A stretch of 64,000 nucleotides of DNA from assembly GCA_012295275.1 (NCBI GenBank), contig CM022667.1, positions 22,138,672 through 22,202,671 of the forward strand. Reading direction: 5' to 3'. Within the stretch, counting starts at the first letter, position 1. The number at the start of each line of letters is the position of its first letter. The DNA is from Chrysomallon squamiferum (taxonomy: Eukaryota > Mollusca > Gastropoda > Neomphalida > Peltospiridae). The position numbers were made by a program, and so were the translations under genes. Under the pieces are notes generated by a model. It saw only the letters and a program-made list of their open reading frames with translations, had not been told where the DNA came from and ran no database searches. Shown here piece after piece: positions 50,722 through 63,699 of the stretch.

Positions 50722-53457
50722 ATGCCTTTGAAAAAAAGCAACATGACAAGAGGAACCAGTTCTGTCTTCAAACTGAAAAATGGGCTGGAACCAATCAGAA
50801 AATTTGATGGTGAGATTTTTTCTTTTATGGGATGTTCTTTCATTATATTTTTTATTCTGGGTTATTTTTTTTTTATTGTTAAATATATGAAAATAATACT
50901 TTACTTGTATTTATTTAAGTGATCTCTTTTTATTTAAACATTCTTTGTTTATTTAAATAACATTTATTATAGTATTTTTATTATTTTATGTAAACAACCA
51001 TGATTTCTAATCCTGCAAATATCATTAACTGAGGAACAAATGCTTTATATTTGGTTGATTGTGGATGCAAATTCCAGAATGGTTCAATACTCTGTTTTGC
51101 AACACTGTGAAGCCAACTGCAGTGATAATGATTATATTTAAATTTCTGTTTCAGATTCTGACTTATCTCATCTGGGCAAGGCCAACATTTGTCCTCAGAA
51201 TTCCAGGTCTTTGGATCTTCCTCAGTCAGTGCCCACACATATCCTGATGACATCCATCTTGGAACAACTCTGTCATCTGTACATCCGAGATGACATCTTA
51301 GCTCAGGAACTTTTCAACTGTAAGTACTTTTTAAAATCTCCACCTTGAATACCTGCATGAAACTGTAATAAGAATGCTAGTTTGTAACATAATTTTTAGG
51401 CTTTCTTTCCACAAATGAGGGATGATTCAGTAGATATGTGTATGTACAATATGTGTAATTTATTTTGTATCTCTGTATAGATTTTCCTTGGTTAGAAGAA
51501 CACTATTTTCAAACAGTAAATCCTAACTAATAAATACACACATGCACACACATACATACCGCCATTTATATGTGAACTAGGAACATTAAAAATACAATCT
51601 CTGACCTCCAATTTTTTTTTTTTTTTTTTTTTTTTTTTACTAATATTTTGTAAATGTATAGCCAGACATTCTGTTGTCATGAAAAGATTGTTGTTTCTAT
51701 TTGACAGTAATGTGTACACAGCTAGTCAAGTTAAGAGTGATGTGTCCAATGAGTTTTATTGATGAGATTGGCAGTGTCCGGGCTCAATACAGAGTTTGTG
51801 TTAACAACATGATGCACACAACCATGAAACAAGTCCTCAAAGTATGTCATTAATATTATCAATTTTGTCATTATCTATTCATTTTACATCTAAAAAAATA
51901 TATATTCACACACAGACTGAAGCAATAATTTTTGTAAAAAAATTTATTGAAAGAATTGTATGGTGAAGTTGAAATTCATTTTACATTTAAACAAAATATA
52001 TTCACACACAGACAAAAGCATGTTTTTTTAAAAATTTGTTATTGAAAGAATTGTATGGTGAAGTTGAAATTTTCTTTACGTTAAGTTAAAAATAGTTCAG
52101 ATGGTTAAATATAATAATTTCAATAATATTTGTTCATTTATGTTATTATTTTTTATTTTATTTTTTATTTATTTATTTATTATTTTTTTTTTTTTTTCAA
52201 TATTCATTTACATTATTTTAAATAATTTTAGAAATACCCCTAGATTAAAAAATTTTATTTGAAGATTTTTTATTTCAGAATTCTGGTTCCAGTGCCATGG
52301 CTCTTGTGCCTACAGAAAGAAGACAGATATCAGGACTAAGCTATATTAGGTAGGTTGATATTGTGTATTGATGTCAGTCACAATTATTAATTCAAAGATT
52401 ATTAGGCTTCCTCAGATCATTATAATATTGTATTCACAAAAAATAAAGATTCGTATTTGTTAAGTCCTCTCTTTCTTTTTTTTTATTTAATTAAACAACA
52501 ACCATATACATCAGCAAAACTATATTTTGTGCTATGATTAAATAAATGTCTTTTCTTATTTCATTTAAAGTATAATTAACCTAAATATATTATTAAAATG
52601 CTGAAGAAGGTGTTTACTTTGATAGCAAAACAGCTTTTTATTTATTTGCTGTTTTAAAATAGACATTCCTTTTTCTCATAGACATTTTATTACAGTGTGC
52701 TGTTTTTTCTTTCTATAAATGAATCTTATTCTTCAGTAACACACTTGAACTTCATTTGCCAATGGTATCATTTGATGACCTTGTCAAAGTTCACACATCT
52801 CGATATCATAGTGAATTCTTGGAACTTGGTCGTCTGGGGACAGGAGGGTTTGGATCAGTATTCAAGGTCTGAATAATCTCAATAAACACATGCATTGAAT
52901 GCATGCAAACACATTCACATACATATGTAAATGAACACACACATATATAAGTAATATTTTGATTAAAATTGATTTTTCTTAAATTACTTGATAATATTTA
53001 TTTTGTTTTAAGTAAATGTATTATAGTTGCAAAATCTATTCATTATTTTGTTTTCTGTGATAACTACCATTTTTTAATTATTTTTTTGGTTGATTACAGG
53101 CAAAAAATCGTTTGGATGGAAGGCAGTATGCAGTAAAGAAAATAAAGTTTAGACACAAAAATTCTGAAAGATTAATCAAGGTGGCTTTCTTTTTACTTTT
53201 TCTCTTTTTTTTAACTACATCTTTTCTGTTTTCACATCTTTTTCAGTTTTACTATCTGTTAGGCTTTGTAGAAAGAAATAAAGTAAAAAAGATATATAAA
53301 ATGTTTACACAAACAATCTTTTTCTTTATGTTAATTAATATTATAATTATTGATAATTTAGTAAAAAATAAATATTTTGTTCTATACATACATACTAACA
53401 TACACACATGCACATGTATACATGTACATATGTATGTATGTATGTATGAATGTCAGT

Positions 53458-53490
<33 letters not shown>

Positions 53491-56400
53491 ACACATGCCC
53501 CCCAACATACACATATATTTAAAGAAAAAAGAAACCTGTTGATTACTTTTCACCAACATTACTGTAGCTGCTGCGGGAAGTGAAAGCATTAGCTGGGCTG
53601 CAACACACTCACATTGTTGGCTACAATGCTGCCTGGTTTGAAAATGATATGAAAGCATCAGGTAAATATTGAGTTTAAATAATATTATCATTTTATTTCA
53701 TGCTTTGTTTTATTTTTTAACTGTTATATTTAAAATTCTATTTGTTAATTTTATTTTTAATTTAATTTACTTCTTTTTCAGATCATTTTAAACTTTATTT
53801 AGGACATTTTTATATATTCAGTGAATAAAGGTGCTTGTATATTTATACAAATCAACAATTTAATATATTCTTTTTCCAGCTGAACTTGCAGCACCCAACA
53901 CAGAAGACAGTATGTCTCAGACAACAGAAAGGTAGACAGTGTTTAAAAAATAACATTTTTCTTTTCCTTTTCAATTTGCTTCATTATATACAACAGTGAT
54001 ATTTCCATTTTTTTAAAGATCAGCATTATGTTTTTAATAACTAGCTTTTATTTTCCTTTTCATTTTGTTTCATTGTATACAGCAGATTTAAAGATGAACA
54101 TTATATTCTTAACATGCTACTGTTAACAGTATATTTCTAAATTTGTTTGTTTTTTGTTTACTTTTCATGTATTTTACTCAAGTGTTTGTTTATATAATGA
54201 AAAGTCAAAAAAAATTAAAAATAAATTAATAAATAAAATTTTCTTTGAGGTTGTAATTGTATATTTTGTTGATATTAACCAGCTAAATTAATATTCAGCA
54301 AAACATGCACATTGTCTTAAGATTATTTCTGATATAGTTCAGGATTAAGATAATAATTTTATATTTCAGTGGTTACTCTCAAATAAATCGTAAAAGTCCC
54401 AGTGTCAGTATTCAGTTTGCACTGTCCTCTGATGAAGATGAATCCAAAGAAAAACAGACTAGTCTTGGTAGAAATAAGAAACACACGACTCCCTGTATTA
54501 AAGAAATTAACAATGATGGAGTTAGCAACTGTCCAGCCACTGGTAATAACAACAGTGTTTTCAAAACTCGTGGCTCTGTCTTCAAGAGACAGAAAAGTGT
54601 TCAAAGTTTTTTCAATATGTCCATTGTGCCCAAATATGGTCAATTGCAGGATAGTGTGGGTAGGTTTGGTTTTGATGCAGTTCGCGGGACAGAAAAAGAC
54701 TCATGCTTTTCATTCCAAAGAAGCATTAGTTATGATCCTCCAGGATTTGGTGGAAAATCTCAGGAAAGCTTTTTGGGAGAAGCAGAAAATTGTGATGAAA
54801 ACTGTTTCCTGATGGTAAGTGGCAGTTTTAAAACATTCGACTATAGTTCTGATATTCTGATTTGTATAGTTTAAAGTGTCTAAATATCAAGAATTGAGGA
54901 CATATTCAGAATGTCTGAAAGTGTTAATTAACCATAATTATTTTGTAATATTTAAATTTGTATTGTACAGTATTCCCTCGCTATTCGCGGGGGTTACGTT
55001 CTTTACCCCCCCACGAATAGCGAAAAACCGCGAATATTGGATGCAGTTTTAAAATGTCTATTATGAGATTATATATGGTACTAAATGCTTCCCAAACATT
55101 TTCTAAAGACACTCTTACTCATTAATACAGTAATAATGTAGTAATATTGCATGCAGTTATGTATTTCACTAATGTAGTAATGATAATGTAAACACATTTT
55201 AATTTTGTACTGAAACAATATTTTAATCAGAAAGAAACGTAAGTACATGAGGACAGTAACACCGCATAGCATAGTTACCCATACAGTATTACTGCACCGT
55301 AAAGTCATTTTCTATGCGTACAACATATGTATTAGAATTGACAGAAAGTGGAACAAATTTAAAGGCAAAACAGACAGATAAATACAGTACACACAGTTCA
55401 GGTAATAATATGCAATTAAAAACATTATTAATACACGGTCACAAAAAATATGCACTGTATATACAGTGTATGCATTTATAAAAAAAATACGTACTGTATT
55501 GCAATAATAAATGAAAAAATTTGATATTGTTTGTGCGGTTTACCGAGCATTTGTTTTTATGACGTTATGACGCTAGCCTGGTATACCAGCATATGATGCG
55601 ATAGGGTTAAGAGCCTAACCCGCGAATATGCGGGGCCGCAAATGGGGAACCGCGAATAGGTGAGGGTATACTGTATATACAAGTCTAAGAGGGTGAGGCA
55701 GTATCATCTATTTCTTAAGCTTAGTAATATTTTGTTCTTGATAATTTCATTTTGACAGTTGTGTCCATAAATAGTACTTCTGTTGAATGTGTGGAACTGC
55801 CTCCATTATCTGTGTTTTTTCTTTCAGTCCAATGTTGTTTTGTACATACAAATGGAGCTGTGTTCTCTGACACTTGGAGATTGGATGAAGAAGAGAAACA
55901 CTGAAATTCATGGTCATGCTGATGGAGGTAAAAACAAGTTATTTTTTCCTAATGTCAGATTAGATATCAGAGTCTAAATTAAATCACTTTAAACAAGTAC
56001 ATAAAGTTTGAGTCCATATTAAATGTACATATTGCTTTTAATTTTTCAATATTTAACCAGTACGGTAATCTCCAACTGAATGTTGTCAAATTAGGACAGG
56101 ATATAAAATTTTACTTGTAAACATAACTCCAGGAAAACAAACATTAATGTTCTTTTTTAGGTGTATTTAAAAGAAATTATAAGTTATTTAATTAATTTTT
56201 GTGATTGTTTTGTTCAGGTGAACTGTTAATAAGCCATGATAATATGTACATATTCAATCAGATTTTGAGAGGAGTTGAGTTTATTCACTCTCAGGGTTTG
56301 ATGCACAGGGATTTAAAAGTAAGTTATTACTTTATTACAACTTATGAAATATTGATGGAAGGAAGAAATATTTTGTTAATAATACTTGTCATTATATTTT

Positions 56401-59240
56401 TAAACTGATAACATAATATGGTTATGGACTAAGAAATTTTACATGCAGCTCCCAGAGACAGTAATGAACTTACTGTGAAATAAAAAATATAATTGTCAGT
56501 CTTTAATTTTACATTTTTAACAGTACTTTGGATTAATTTAAAAACATTATATTTTTTTATATGATTACTTTTAGTTAATTTAATTTAAAATAAATATTTT
56601 ATGTTTTATTGTATTAAAAAATATTTTCCAGCCAAAGAACATATTTCTGCAAGGTTCTGATTTACATGTAAAAATTGGGGATTTTGGACTTGCTACTGAA
56701 GATTTCCAAGGTTCTAATGGAGAAACCACAGTTCTGTCCCCTTCTGCTGCAGTTAAAGGTATTTGTTATGATGGCTTATAGTTATAACAAAGTTAATTTA
56801 TTAAAACTGGATTAAAATTATAAAACAATATTTATAATTCATAAGTTATATTTTTATTTTTATTTTGCTTTTATGCTTTGGTCATCAGTATATTTAGATC
56901 AAGAACCATAATGTTAGACTAATTTAATTTTCACTTCAGAATTATTTGTGTTTGAACATCATACCTCTGAGGTTGGAACATACACATATGCAGCACCTGA
57001 ACAATTGGAGGGTAGAATTTATGACAGTAAAGTACGTTGGTTTATGTTTATTTTTGTTGCACAGATTGATACGAGATATGCAGAATGGTTTTGATTTTAA
57101 TCATTGTTACACCTCAGAAAATGTTCAACAATATTTCAGCATATTTGAATAGTAATATTACTTCAGTCATGTTTCTTATGATGATACAAGAGATTAAACC
57201 TGCTGTTGTTTCACATGTGATCAGTTTTAAGAACCCATGGATATTTTATAACATTGTTTATAATGACAGAAAAGTACATGTCTATTATGTGGAATAGGCA
57301 GTAGCCAAACTTTTTAGCACACTAAGATGGATTGATCCAAAGACCCAGAATGTCTCAGTCATTGAGCTGCATTCTGAGTTGATTTTACCTCCTGATTTCT
57401 TGAAACTGTTATTCAACTTTATTCATCCAATTATCTCTTAATTTATATTTAATTTTTAACATACAGTGTGATATCTACAGTCTGGGGGTGATATTCTTTG
57501 AACAGTACCAGTGTTTTTGTACAGAGATGGAGAGACACAAATATATCAAAGAGTTGAGAGCTGGTCACCTGCCTGCTGAGTTTGTTAGAAACTGGCCTTC
57601 ACAAGTATGTGGTTTTGGTTTTTGCATGTAGATATACCCACAATTCTGTTTGCTTTTCAGTATGTCAGGGCGAGTAGAAAAACATTCAATTTTTCTAGTG
57701 AAATTGGCAGTTTAAAGAGTAACATATAAGTTTGTTGGAATTTAGATATATGTGTATGTGGTTAAGGAATAAAATCATTATGCATTGTCTTTCAGGCCAA
57801 AGCTGTTGAGGAAATGACAAGGTTGTCTCCCACAGAGAGACCAACAGCAAAGTCTCTTTTAATGAGTGATTTATTTCTATCTAAAGATCAGGTAAGTTTG
57901 GTTTTGTGATTTAAAACTATAGACGATATTAAAATTAACATGAACACTTATCTAAATATAATACAGTGGTACCTCGACTTACGAGTGCCCCAACTTATGA
58001 TTTTTTCAAGGTATGAGCAGTCTCCCGGTCGATTTTTTGCCTTGAGTTGTCAGCAGAAATCTGAGTTACGATCGAGCTTCAGATAAACTGCCACTAGTTG
58101 GCACAACGAACAACATAACATCCTGCCAGCACACCGTGTTTCACTCGTTTACTTCACATGGTTACCTCACCACAAAAACATCTCTGTTGTGTTGTGCTTG
58201 GGTTTCGTGCAGTATTTTGCCAGATTTCTTTTTTCTGGCCATGGATCCTAAGAAAGTGAGTGCAAAGGACAGTGCTGAAAAGAAGAAGCCGATGATGTCC
58301 ATTGAATTAAAACTTGAATACACAGAAAAACATGAGAATGGTGTACATGTAGTCAACTTGGCTAGGCAGTAAGAGCGTAGTACTTCTACGATATGTACCT
58401 CATGTAACTGATTATTATAAAAAGAAGAGAAAAAAGAAAAGAGTGAGGAAGAGAAAAGAAGAGAAAGAGGAGAGTAGAAAAAGAGAAGAAAGAAAAAAGA
58501 AGCTGAAGGAGTCGATAAAGGCTGTAACTCCAGTGTTAAAATAATTTGTCTGATCTCCAAACTAAATACACTTTACAAAACCAATTTATTTCTTTACATT
58601 CTCTTTTATTTTGTTTTTATACAATATTTGTCATTTATTAATGCATTTTTCTTACTTAAAAACACGTCACAAAACATACAAAAAAAATATATATATATAT
58701 ATTGTGTGGTTTTGGGAGGGTTGGAACAGATTAATGGTATATCAGTTAATTTCAGTTGGGAAAATTTATTTGATATATGAGCAAACTGAGATACGAGCTT
58801 GGTCATGGAACAAATTAAACTCTTAAGTCAAGATACCACTGTATTATTAAAACAGCTTTCTTTCTTCTTTTTTAACACTTTCAAGTTGTATTTTATTTGT
58901 TTCTCATGACATCCTGGCTAATAATAAGCTTGAATATTTACATTATTTTTTTATTGTGAATCAGTATAAATGTTTTAAAAGAAAAAGTACTGACTCGAAA
59001 GAGAAAAGAATTAAACTGGGGATCTCTTATTTTTGAAAAATTCCATTTCAGATCATTAATTACCTGAAGCAGAAGGCTAAAGATGATGAAGCAGAAATTG
59101 CCAGGCTGAGACAACAGTTGAAAGAATATGACAGTCAACTGCAGGAGAAGGATCAGGTGATTCTTAAGAAGGACCAACATATCTTAGAACTGACCACACA
59201 ATTAGAACAAATTCACTTTGATTCATTCATGCCAGGCTGA
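50722..59240 (+). CDS. EIF2AK1: eIF2-alpha kinase 1, haem-regulated inhibitor (HRI) family
   Basis: A Ser/Thr kinase that phosphorylates eIF2-alpha and lowers translation under stress. Exons: 50722-50809, 51155-51319, 51708-51841, 52279-52349, 52737-52866, 53100-53180, 53568-53661, 53880-53931, 54370-54814, 55828-55927, 56218-56318, 56632-56758, 56940-57031, 57467-57604, 57796-57891, 59052-59240, all GT-AG, joining to 700 residues (human HRI about 630). Visible: N-terminal helical region (about 30-150), glycine loop GTGGFG (187-192), catalytic Lys209, HIVGYNAAW typical of eIF2 kinases, a kinase insert (about 255-420), HRD (483-485), DFG (504-506), VGTYTYAAPE (541-550), then CTEMER and LRAGHLP, which are characteristic of HRI rather than PERK, PKR or GCN2, and a C-terminal coiled coil (about 639-695). 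AATAAA at 59404-59409 is the likely polyadenylation signal. The residues known to bind haem in mammals appear absent. Confidence 0.92.
51608..51639. repeat. Poly-T tract in HRI intron 2
   Basis: About 30 consecutive T residues roughly 70 bp before exon 3. Length is likely uncertain in the assembly. Confidence 0.85.
51878..52069 (+). repeat. Tandem duplication of about 97 bp in HRI intron 3
   Basis: Units at about 51878-51974 and 51975-52069 both begin TTCATTTTACAT and end with TTGTATGGTGAAGTTGAAA, with scattered differences in between. It is an old tandem duplication in the intron with no coding content. Confidence 0.8.
53459..53492. repeat. (GT)n microsatellite in HRI intron 6
   Basis: A short GT run in the intron before exon 7. 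The long open frame across it reads through exon 6 and the intron and is not a gene. Confidence 0.85.
53568..54814 (+). other. HRI exons 7-9: kinase N-lobe end and kinase insert
   Basis: Exon 7 carries LLREVKALAGLQ and HIVGYNAAW, the alpha-C to beta-5 region of eIF2 kinases. Exons 8 and 9 encode a Ser/Asn-rich, poorly conserved insert of about 165 residues between the lobes. Exon 9 alone contributes 148 codons, making it the longest exon of the gene. Its position and length match the insert of vertebrate HRI, although its sequence does not. Confidence 0.75.
54968..55673. mobile_element. Tigger-like element in HRI intron 9
   Basis: The left end reads CAGTATTCCCTCGCTATTCG and the right end, reverse complemented, reads CAGTATACCCTCACCTATTC. 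Further inside both ends, CGCGAATA motifs are inverted. TA flanks each end (54966-54967, 55674-55675). The 706-bp body has no transposase frame. End sequences of this style are known from pogo/Tigger families. Confidence 0.78.
57964..58841 (+). mobile_element. Tigger-like element with transposase remnant in HRI intron 15
   Basis: The left end reads CAGTGGTACCTCGACTTACG and the right end, reverse complemented, reads CAGTGGTATCTTGACTTAAG, flanked by TA (57962-57963, 58842-58843). The body, 878 bp in all, retains a broken N-terminal transposase fragment described separately. The element is an internally deleted, inactive copy. Confidence 0.82.
58241..58543 (+). pseudogene. Broken Tigger-type transposase fragment
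   Basis: An ATG at 58241 opens a 43-residue frame with the Lys-rich start and KLEYTEKHENG/VNLARQ pattern of the CENP-B/pogo helix-turn-helix N-terminus, then a stop at 58370. Right after the stop, in the same frame, the similarity seems to resume (ERSTSTICT), then gives way to a low-complexity Glu/Lys/Arg stretch and a stop near 58543. The rest of the transposase, including the catalytic DDE core, is missing. It lies inside an intron and is not expected to be functional. Confidence 0.65.
59052..59240 (+). other. HRI last exon: C-terminal coiled coil
   Basis: Encodes 62 residues with heptad-like spacing and many Glu/Lys/Gln residues (EIARLRQQLKEYDSQLQEKD), ending MPG before TGA. Human HRI ends in a comparable IIEQEKEIAELKKQL coiled coil. 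In mammals this region is thought to help self-association. Confidence 0.8.
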
Positions 59241-61712
59241 AGTTTCCAAATTTCACTAGCTGCAAGAACCAGTAACCAATAACATGGATACTTTTCATAT
59301 GGTTAAAAAAAAAAGACATTTGTCTAAAGACGACTGATTATTTGTCCATTGATAATCTATGTCTTCAGTTACCTCCTTGACAGAAACAATTTGTAATTTG
59401 TGAAATAAAATTTTCATCAAAATCAATACCAAAGCTTCAGAGAAATACATCATCATACATTTTTGTGGATGGATAGTATTGTTTTTATCTTTTATTGAAG
59501 AGGATTTGGATGATATGTTTTGTCCTGGACTGACAAAGAATCTCTTAAAGAATTAGGAAATTCAAATTAATTCTGTAGTAATTAAAAGACTGAAACAAGT
59601 AAGAATTCCAGTTTCTAATAATGTTGGTCTTTGTTTATTTTTATGGCTGAAGAACATTTTAATGGGTATAGATGATGCATAAATCTTAATATATCTCCTG
59701 ACTGGAATACTTGGTAAATAGTAGTACATGCAGTTTAATAATAATATAGGTAATTAATTTATTCCTGTTTATTAAAATTCAGACACAAACTAGATAAAAC
59801 TAATTTTGTGATTTTCACAGAAGCTTATTTCATAATTAGGCATGTATGTCTGCTGGTAAGCCTTACTATATTTATGCAAACTGTTGAATATTTGAAACAA
59901 AAAAATGTTTAGCTGATCAGTGACAGTCATTGGTTTATTCAAACCTAGACGAACACCCCTCAGCACACACATACACCATTACAACTGATATTAATGACAA
60001 AACCCAGCCAAAAACAATAATGAATTGTCATAAGAAGTTACTAACTAAAATAAAGGGCATAAAGGGTGATGTTTTGCTCATTTTGTTTGATTTGAATCTT
60101 GAGTGCAGTTGAATAAAATAATAATGTTTTAAACAGTTTGTCAGAAGCTTTCTTTTTCTTTTTCAAGTAGTTTGCAATATGTAGTTATTTACATAAGTTA
60201 TTATGATTATGGTTTTTATTATTTTTATGCATTAAAAGGCAAAGGGTAATTTCATGGCAAAAGTGATAAATTTCAAAATGAAGATATTTGAATTTTCTAT
60301 GTATGTATAAAAATATAATTAAATTTAAACACAAAGAAAAAAGTTTATGTGAAAATATTGTTTTCCTTTTTAATATTAATGAACACTTCCAAGATCAATA
60401 AATGCAGTTTTCTTTTTATTTTTATCCCTCATGTTTTATAATGTTTTACTATTACAATATAATAATAATAGCATAACAAATGCAAATTCACTTTTTCATT
60501 TTTATTTTTAACAAGACCTTTGAGATGAACATACAAAAAAATAAAGGACTGTAAAAATGTTTAACAAGTTGTACACAAAAATGTGAGTTAAAACACTGCT
60601 GCCATGAGAAATGGATGGACTTTGATCAAATTAACAACAATAAAAGTTCTAGACTGTCTTTTTAACAACTTACTTGAGGTAATGGTTTTGCTATTATCAA
60701 TAAAAATCAGAAGGAAATTATGAACATATAATTTAAAATCAGCAAAGATGGAATGTTTTGCATAAGAAATGTACATAAATAAATTGTAGGAAGATGAAAA
60801 TTAGAAATTTAGGTCACTTAAAAGCATAAACATGAAGTGATAATTACTGTTGACTGTACAAACTGGTCAATATCTTATAATAATCTATTATCACATTTGT
60901 TCATATTAACATTTAACAAGCCCCAAACCCCTGCCAAAAAAAAAAAATAATAATAACTAAAGTAATTAAAGGAAGTTTATCTAAATCAATAATAAAATTT
61001 TGTACATTTAATTATAATCCTTTTGGAATTTCTTGTTTTTTGTTTTGCATTGTATAAAGAATTTTGAAAGATTTTCTAATTTTACATCTAAGAGATTTTT
61101 ATTTTTTGTAACACTTTTAAAAATACAGAGTTTATTTATGAGATTAAAATTATTAACAACAAGAGATGAGTAAAATAAATAAGAAATAATGTATTGGCAA
61201 TTAAACTTGAAAAGTAATATGGTAACAACAGTCATGGAAATTTAAAACCATTCTCTATTATTTCTAAATAAATTAATATATTTCATAACCACACAAGATT
61301 TGATGAATGAAGGTACAGCATTTGGAAAAAAATATTGTTGTTTTAATGTAGTTGTAAGTTACATATAACAAAAATAAACAAATTAAAACAATGAAGAGAA
61401 AATACAAATAAATAATATATACTTGCACCAATAAAAAGTTTTATACAGATTTGTTCATTTTAGCTCTATTCAGACAGTTTACAAAAAATTATTTGTTTTT
61501 TGTTCTGGTACAATACAAATAAAGTTTACCTTCATTCTGTTTTTTCACTCTTCTTTGTTTTTGTACATATGTTTTTTGTTATTAATATATTTGCCTACTT
61601 TGTAATATTTATTTCTTAATAGTACTTTTTAATTTGGGAGCTGCAGAGTTTATTTTGAAACAATTCTAATACTCAGTTACAAATCTATAACCAGACTGCA
61701 TCTTCTTACTTC
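59241..61712. other. 3' UTRs of HRI and TTLL9 and the spacer between convergent genes
   Basis: HRI's polyadenylation signal AATAAA is at 59404-59409. TTLL9 is read from the other side, and several TTTATT sequences near 61600 could be its signal on the minus strand. The remainder is AT-rich, with no coding region seen. Confidence 0.5.
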
Positions 61713-63699
61713 TTACTGCTTCTTACTGGCTGCTGCAGTTTGATAAACTTCTTGTAGATTCTGTTGACGATCATTATAGCAACCTGGGAACATAAATTCA
61801 TGTAACTGTACATTTTCTAAAAGCAATGAATTATTTGTAAGTGCTAGTATTTCTCCTAAAGTGACAAAACAAAAATAATAATAATAAAAATAAATAAAGT
61901 ATGCATATATATATATATATATATAAGTAAATCCATGTTATTGCTTACTATAATATACATTGACCTAGCATATGTAAAATTAATGTAATTATAGGATTAT
62001 AATGAAAATGAGAAACTGAAATAAATACAATTGTTAAGAAAAATTACTCACGATTATTTCAAATAATTGATTTTTTAAATTTATAATTGATTTTTTTAGT
62101 ACATAATTATATTTTTTTTTTCTGTTATTGTTACTAATGTACTAACCCAGGAAAGAATTGAGTGAGGTAACTGAACAGTTTGTGAGGCAGTCAGTTGCAG
62201 CAATAGTTTCATCCAGATAGACAGGTCCATCATCCCAGAGTAGATCAAAACCTCCAATACGTTTTTCTTTACCTGTCAGTCTGACCATAAAATAATTTGA
62301 AGTAAAATTATAAATATATGAAAATAAAATACTTTTGCAATTGCAAAATTACAAGAATATTTGATCAATTACAAGAATATTTTACAAAAAAAGAATACTA
62401 TTACTACTTCTAATAATATAAAAACAATTTTTTTTTTAATTTGTCTTTGTCTTACTTGTTATCCATGTCTAGGACATTTACAACATCATTTAAGAGTCCA
62501 AATTTTAACTCATAGTCTTCCCGGCTGCTTGCTGTTAGTGATGGGGAAGCATTGATTTCCAGTAGCCATCTGTGAAAATATTTTGATTATAAGAAAACAA
62601 TTTCATTTATCCAAAACAATGTCAAATAAATAAATTTCCACTAGAAAATGATCTTTTTGAAATAATAATTGTTAGTGTCTTTATGGTTATCTAATGTGTT
62701 TTTATTCTTACATCACAATTTAATTAATGAATGGTATAGATTTTAAAGAGAACAGTTTCTGATTTTATTAGAATAATCTCTTTAAGAAACAAATAATCAT
62801 ATAAATATATTAAACCTGATTATTTATTCCAGGCAACTTACGGTTTTAACTTTGAGTCAATGAGAATATCATAGCCATACAGTTCAAAACAGTGTTTGTC
62901 ATTGATCATGATTCTCTGGGTACTCTGTAAGCTGAAGATGAATACGTCATTTATCCGCTGAAACAACCTTTCAGCCTACAGAAGACAAATCAGTTACCTT
63001 CAGTCAGAATCAGGGATATTATTAACCTCCTCTATTTTCTATTTGGTTCTAATTCTAAAACTTGTTTTTCAAAATTACAAATTCTATCTATTAGATTAAA
63101 AAGAAAAAAAACAAATAAGCATCTTTGAAATCAGTTTCATTTAGTCTAATCAAAAATAATTGTAAAGCTTTTTAAAAGAAAAAGATGACCTCTACAGCTA
63201 ACATGAATAAGCTTTAAAAATGCAGTAACATAACCTTTATCCAGAATGCATCAAGCATTATTCCTGAAGAGAAATTCCATTATTTTGTTTTCACAGTCAT
63301 ATACACAGAATGAACAAGTGTAATAGTTTTTACACATTCTGTTGTGTCAATGCTACTTTGAAACGTTGCAGAAATTATATTCTACAGTTTCAACAATCCT
63401 TTGGAAATTGTTTCAAAGAAGATCAAAAGCAAACTGTGATCATCATACATACTATATTAATAACAATAATTATTGTTACCAGTGTGTGAAATTTACAAAT
63501 ACAGACTGTATTTCTCACTCTAATACATGCAGAGAACATGCAATCTTTTTTTATTCGTTATAGACAAAACAACATACTGCTTCCTGTCCATGTTTTGCCA
63601 TCAAATATGTGCGTAGTTGTTGTGTTGACCACTTGCAGCCTTTCTCAGGATCATAGTCTGGGGCAGTTTTCTGAATAGCTACATTGGTCAGATGTACAT
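61713..63699 (-). CDS. TTLL9: Tubulin tyrosine ligase-like 9 (TTLL9), C-terminal part
   Basis: A tubulin tyrosine ligase-like family enzyme or regulator tied to cilia and flagella; family members add glutamate chains to tubulin. Minus-strand exons, 5' to 3': 63699-63578, 62975-62842, 62569-62456, 62280-62147, 61783-61713, all with GT-AG borders and joining in frame. The 5' end lies beyond 64000. The visible part starts at [10 protein letters not shown] and includes [36 protein letters not shown] (the conserved TTL ATP/Mg-binding end, with Glu and Asn in the LLEINASPS core) and [17 protein letters not shown]. It ends [11 protein letters not shown] through a Lys/Gln-rich tail to a stop at 61713-61715. 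This order follows human TTLL9 closely as recalled, better than TTLL1. Convergent with HRI, about 2.5 kb away. Confidence 0.88.

Noticed and set aside
53112-53522. 136-codon frame over HRI exon 6
   Set aside because: It reads exon 6 and then runs through intron 6, including the CA/GT microsatellite. The GT donor at 53181 and acceptor before 53568 give the proper kinase sequence.
58162-58560. 132-codon minus-strand frame
   Set aside because: It is antisense to the transposase remnant and is low-complexity Ser/Phe/Leu from a GA-rich tract.
506-59240. Globin and haem-regulated kinase in one window as a haem gene cluster
   Set aside because: They are about 50 kb apart with unrelated genes between, and the kinase lacks the known haem ligands. 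The co-location is most likely chance.
50722-59240. PERK, PKR or GCN2 instead of HRI
   Set aside because: No luminal domain, signal peptide, dsRNA-binding or HisRS-like region. The TEMER and LRAGHLP motifs and the terminal coiled coil match HRI.
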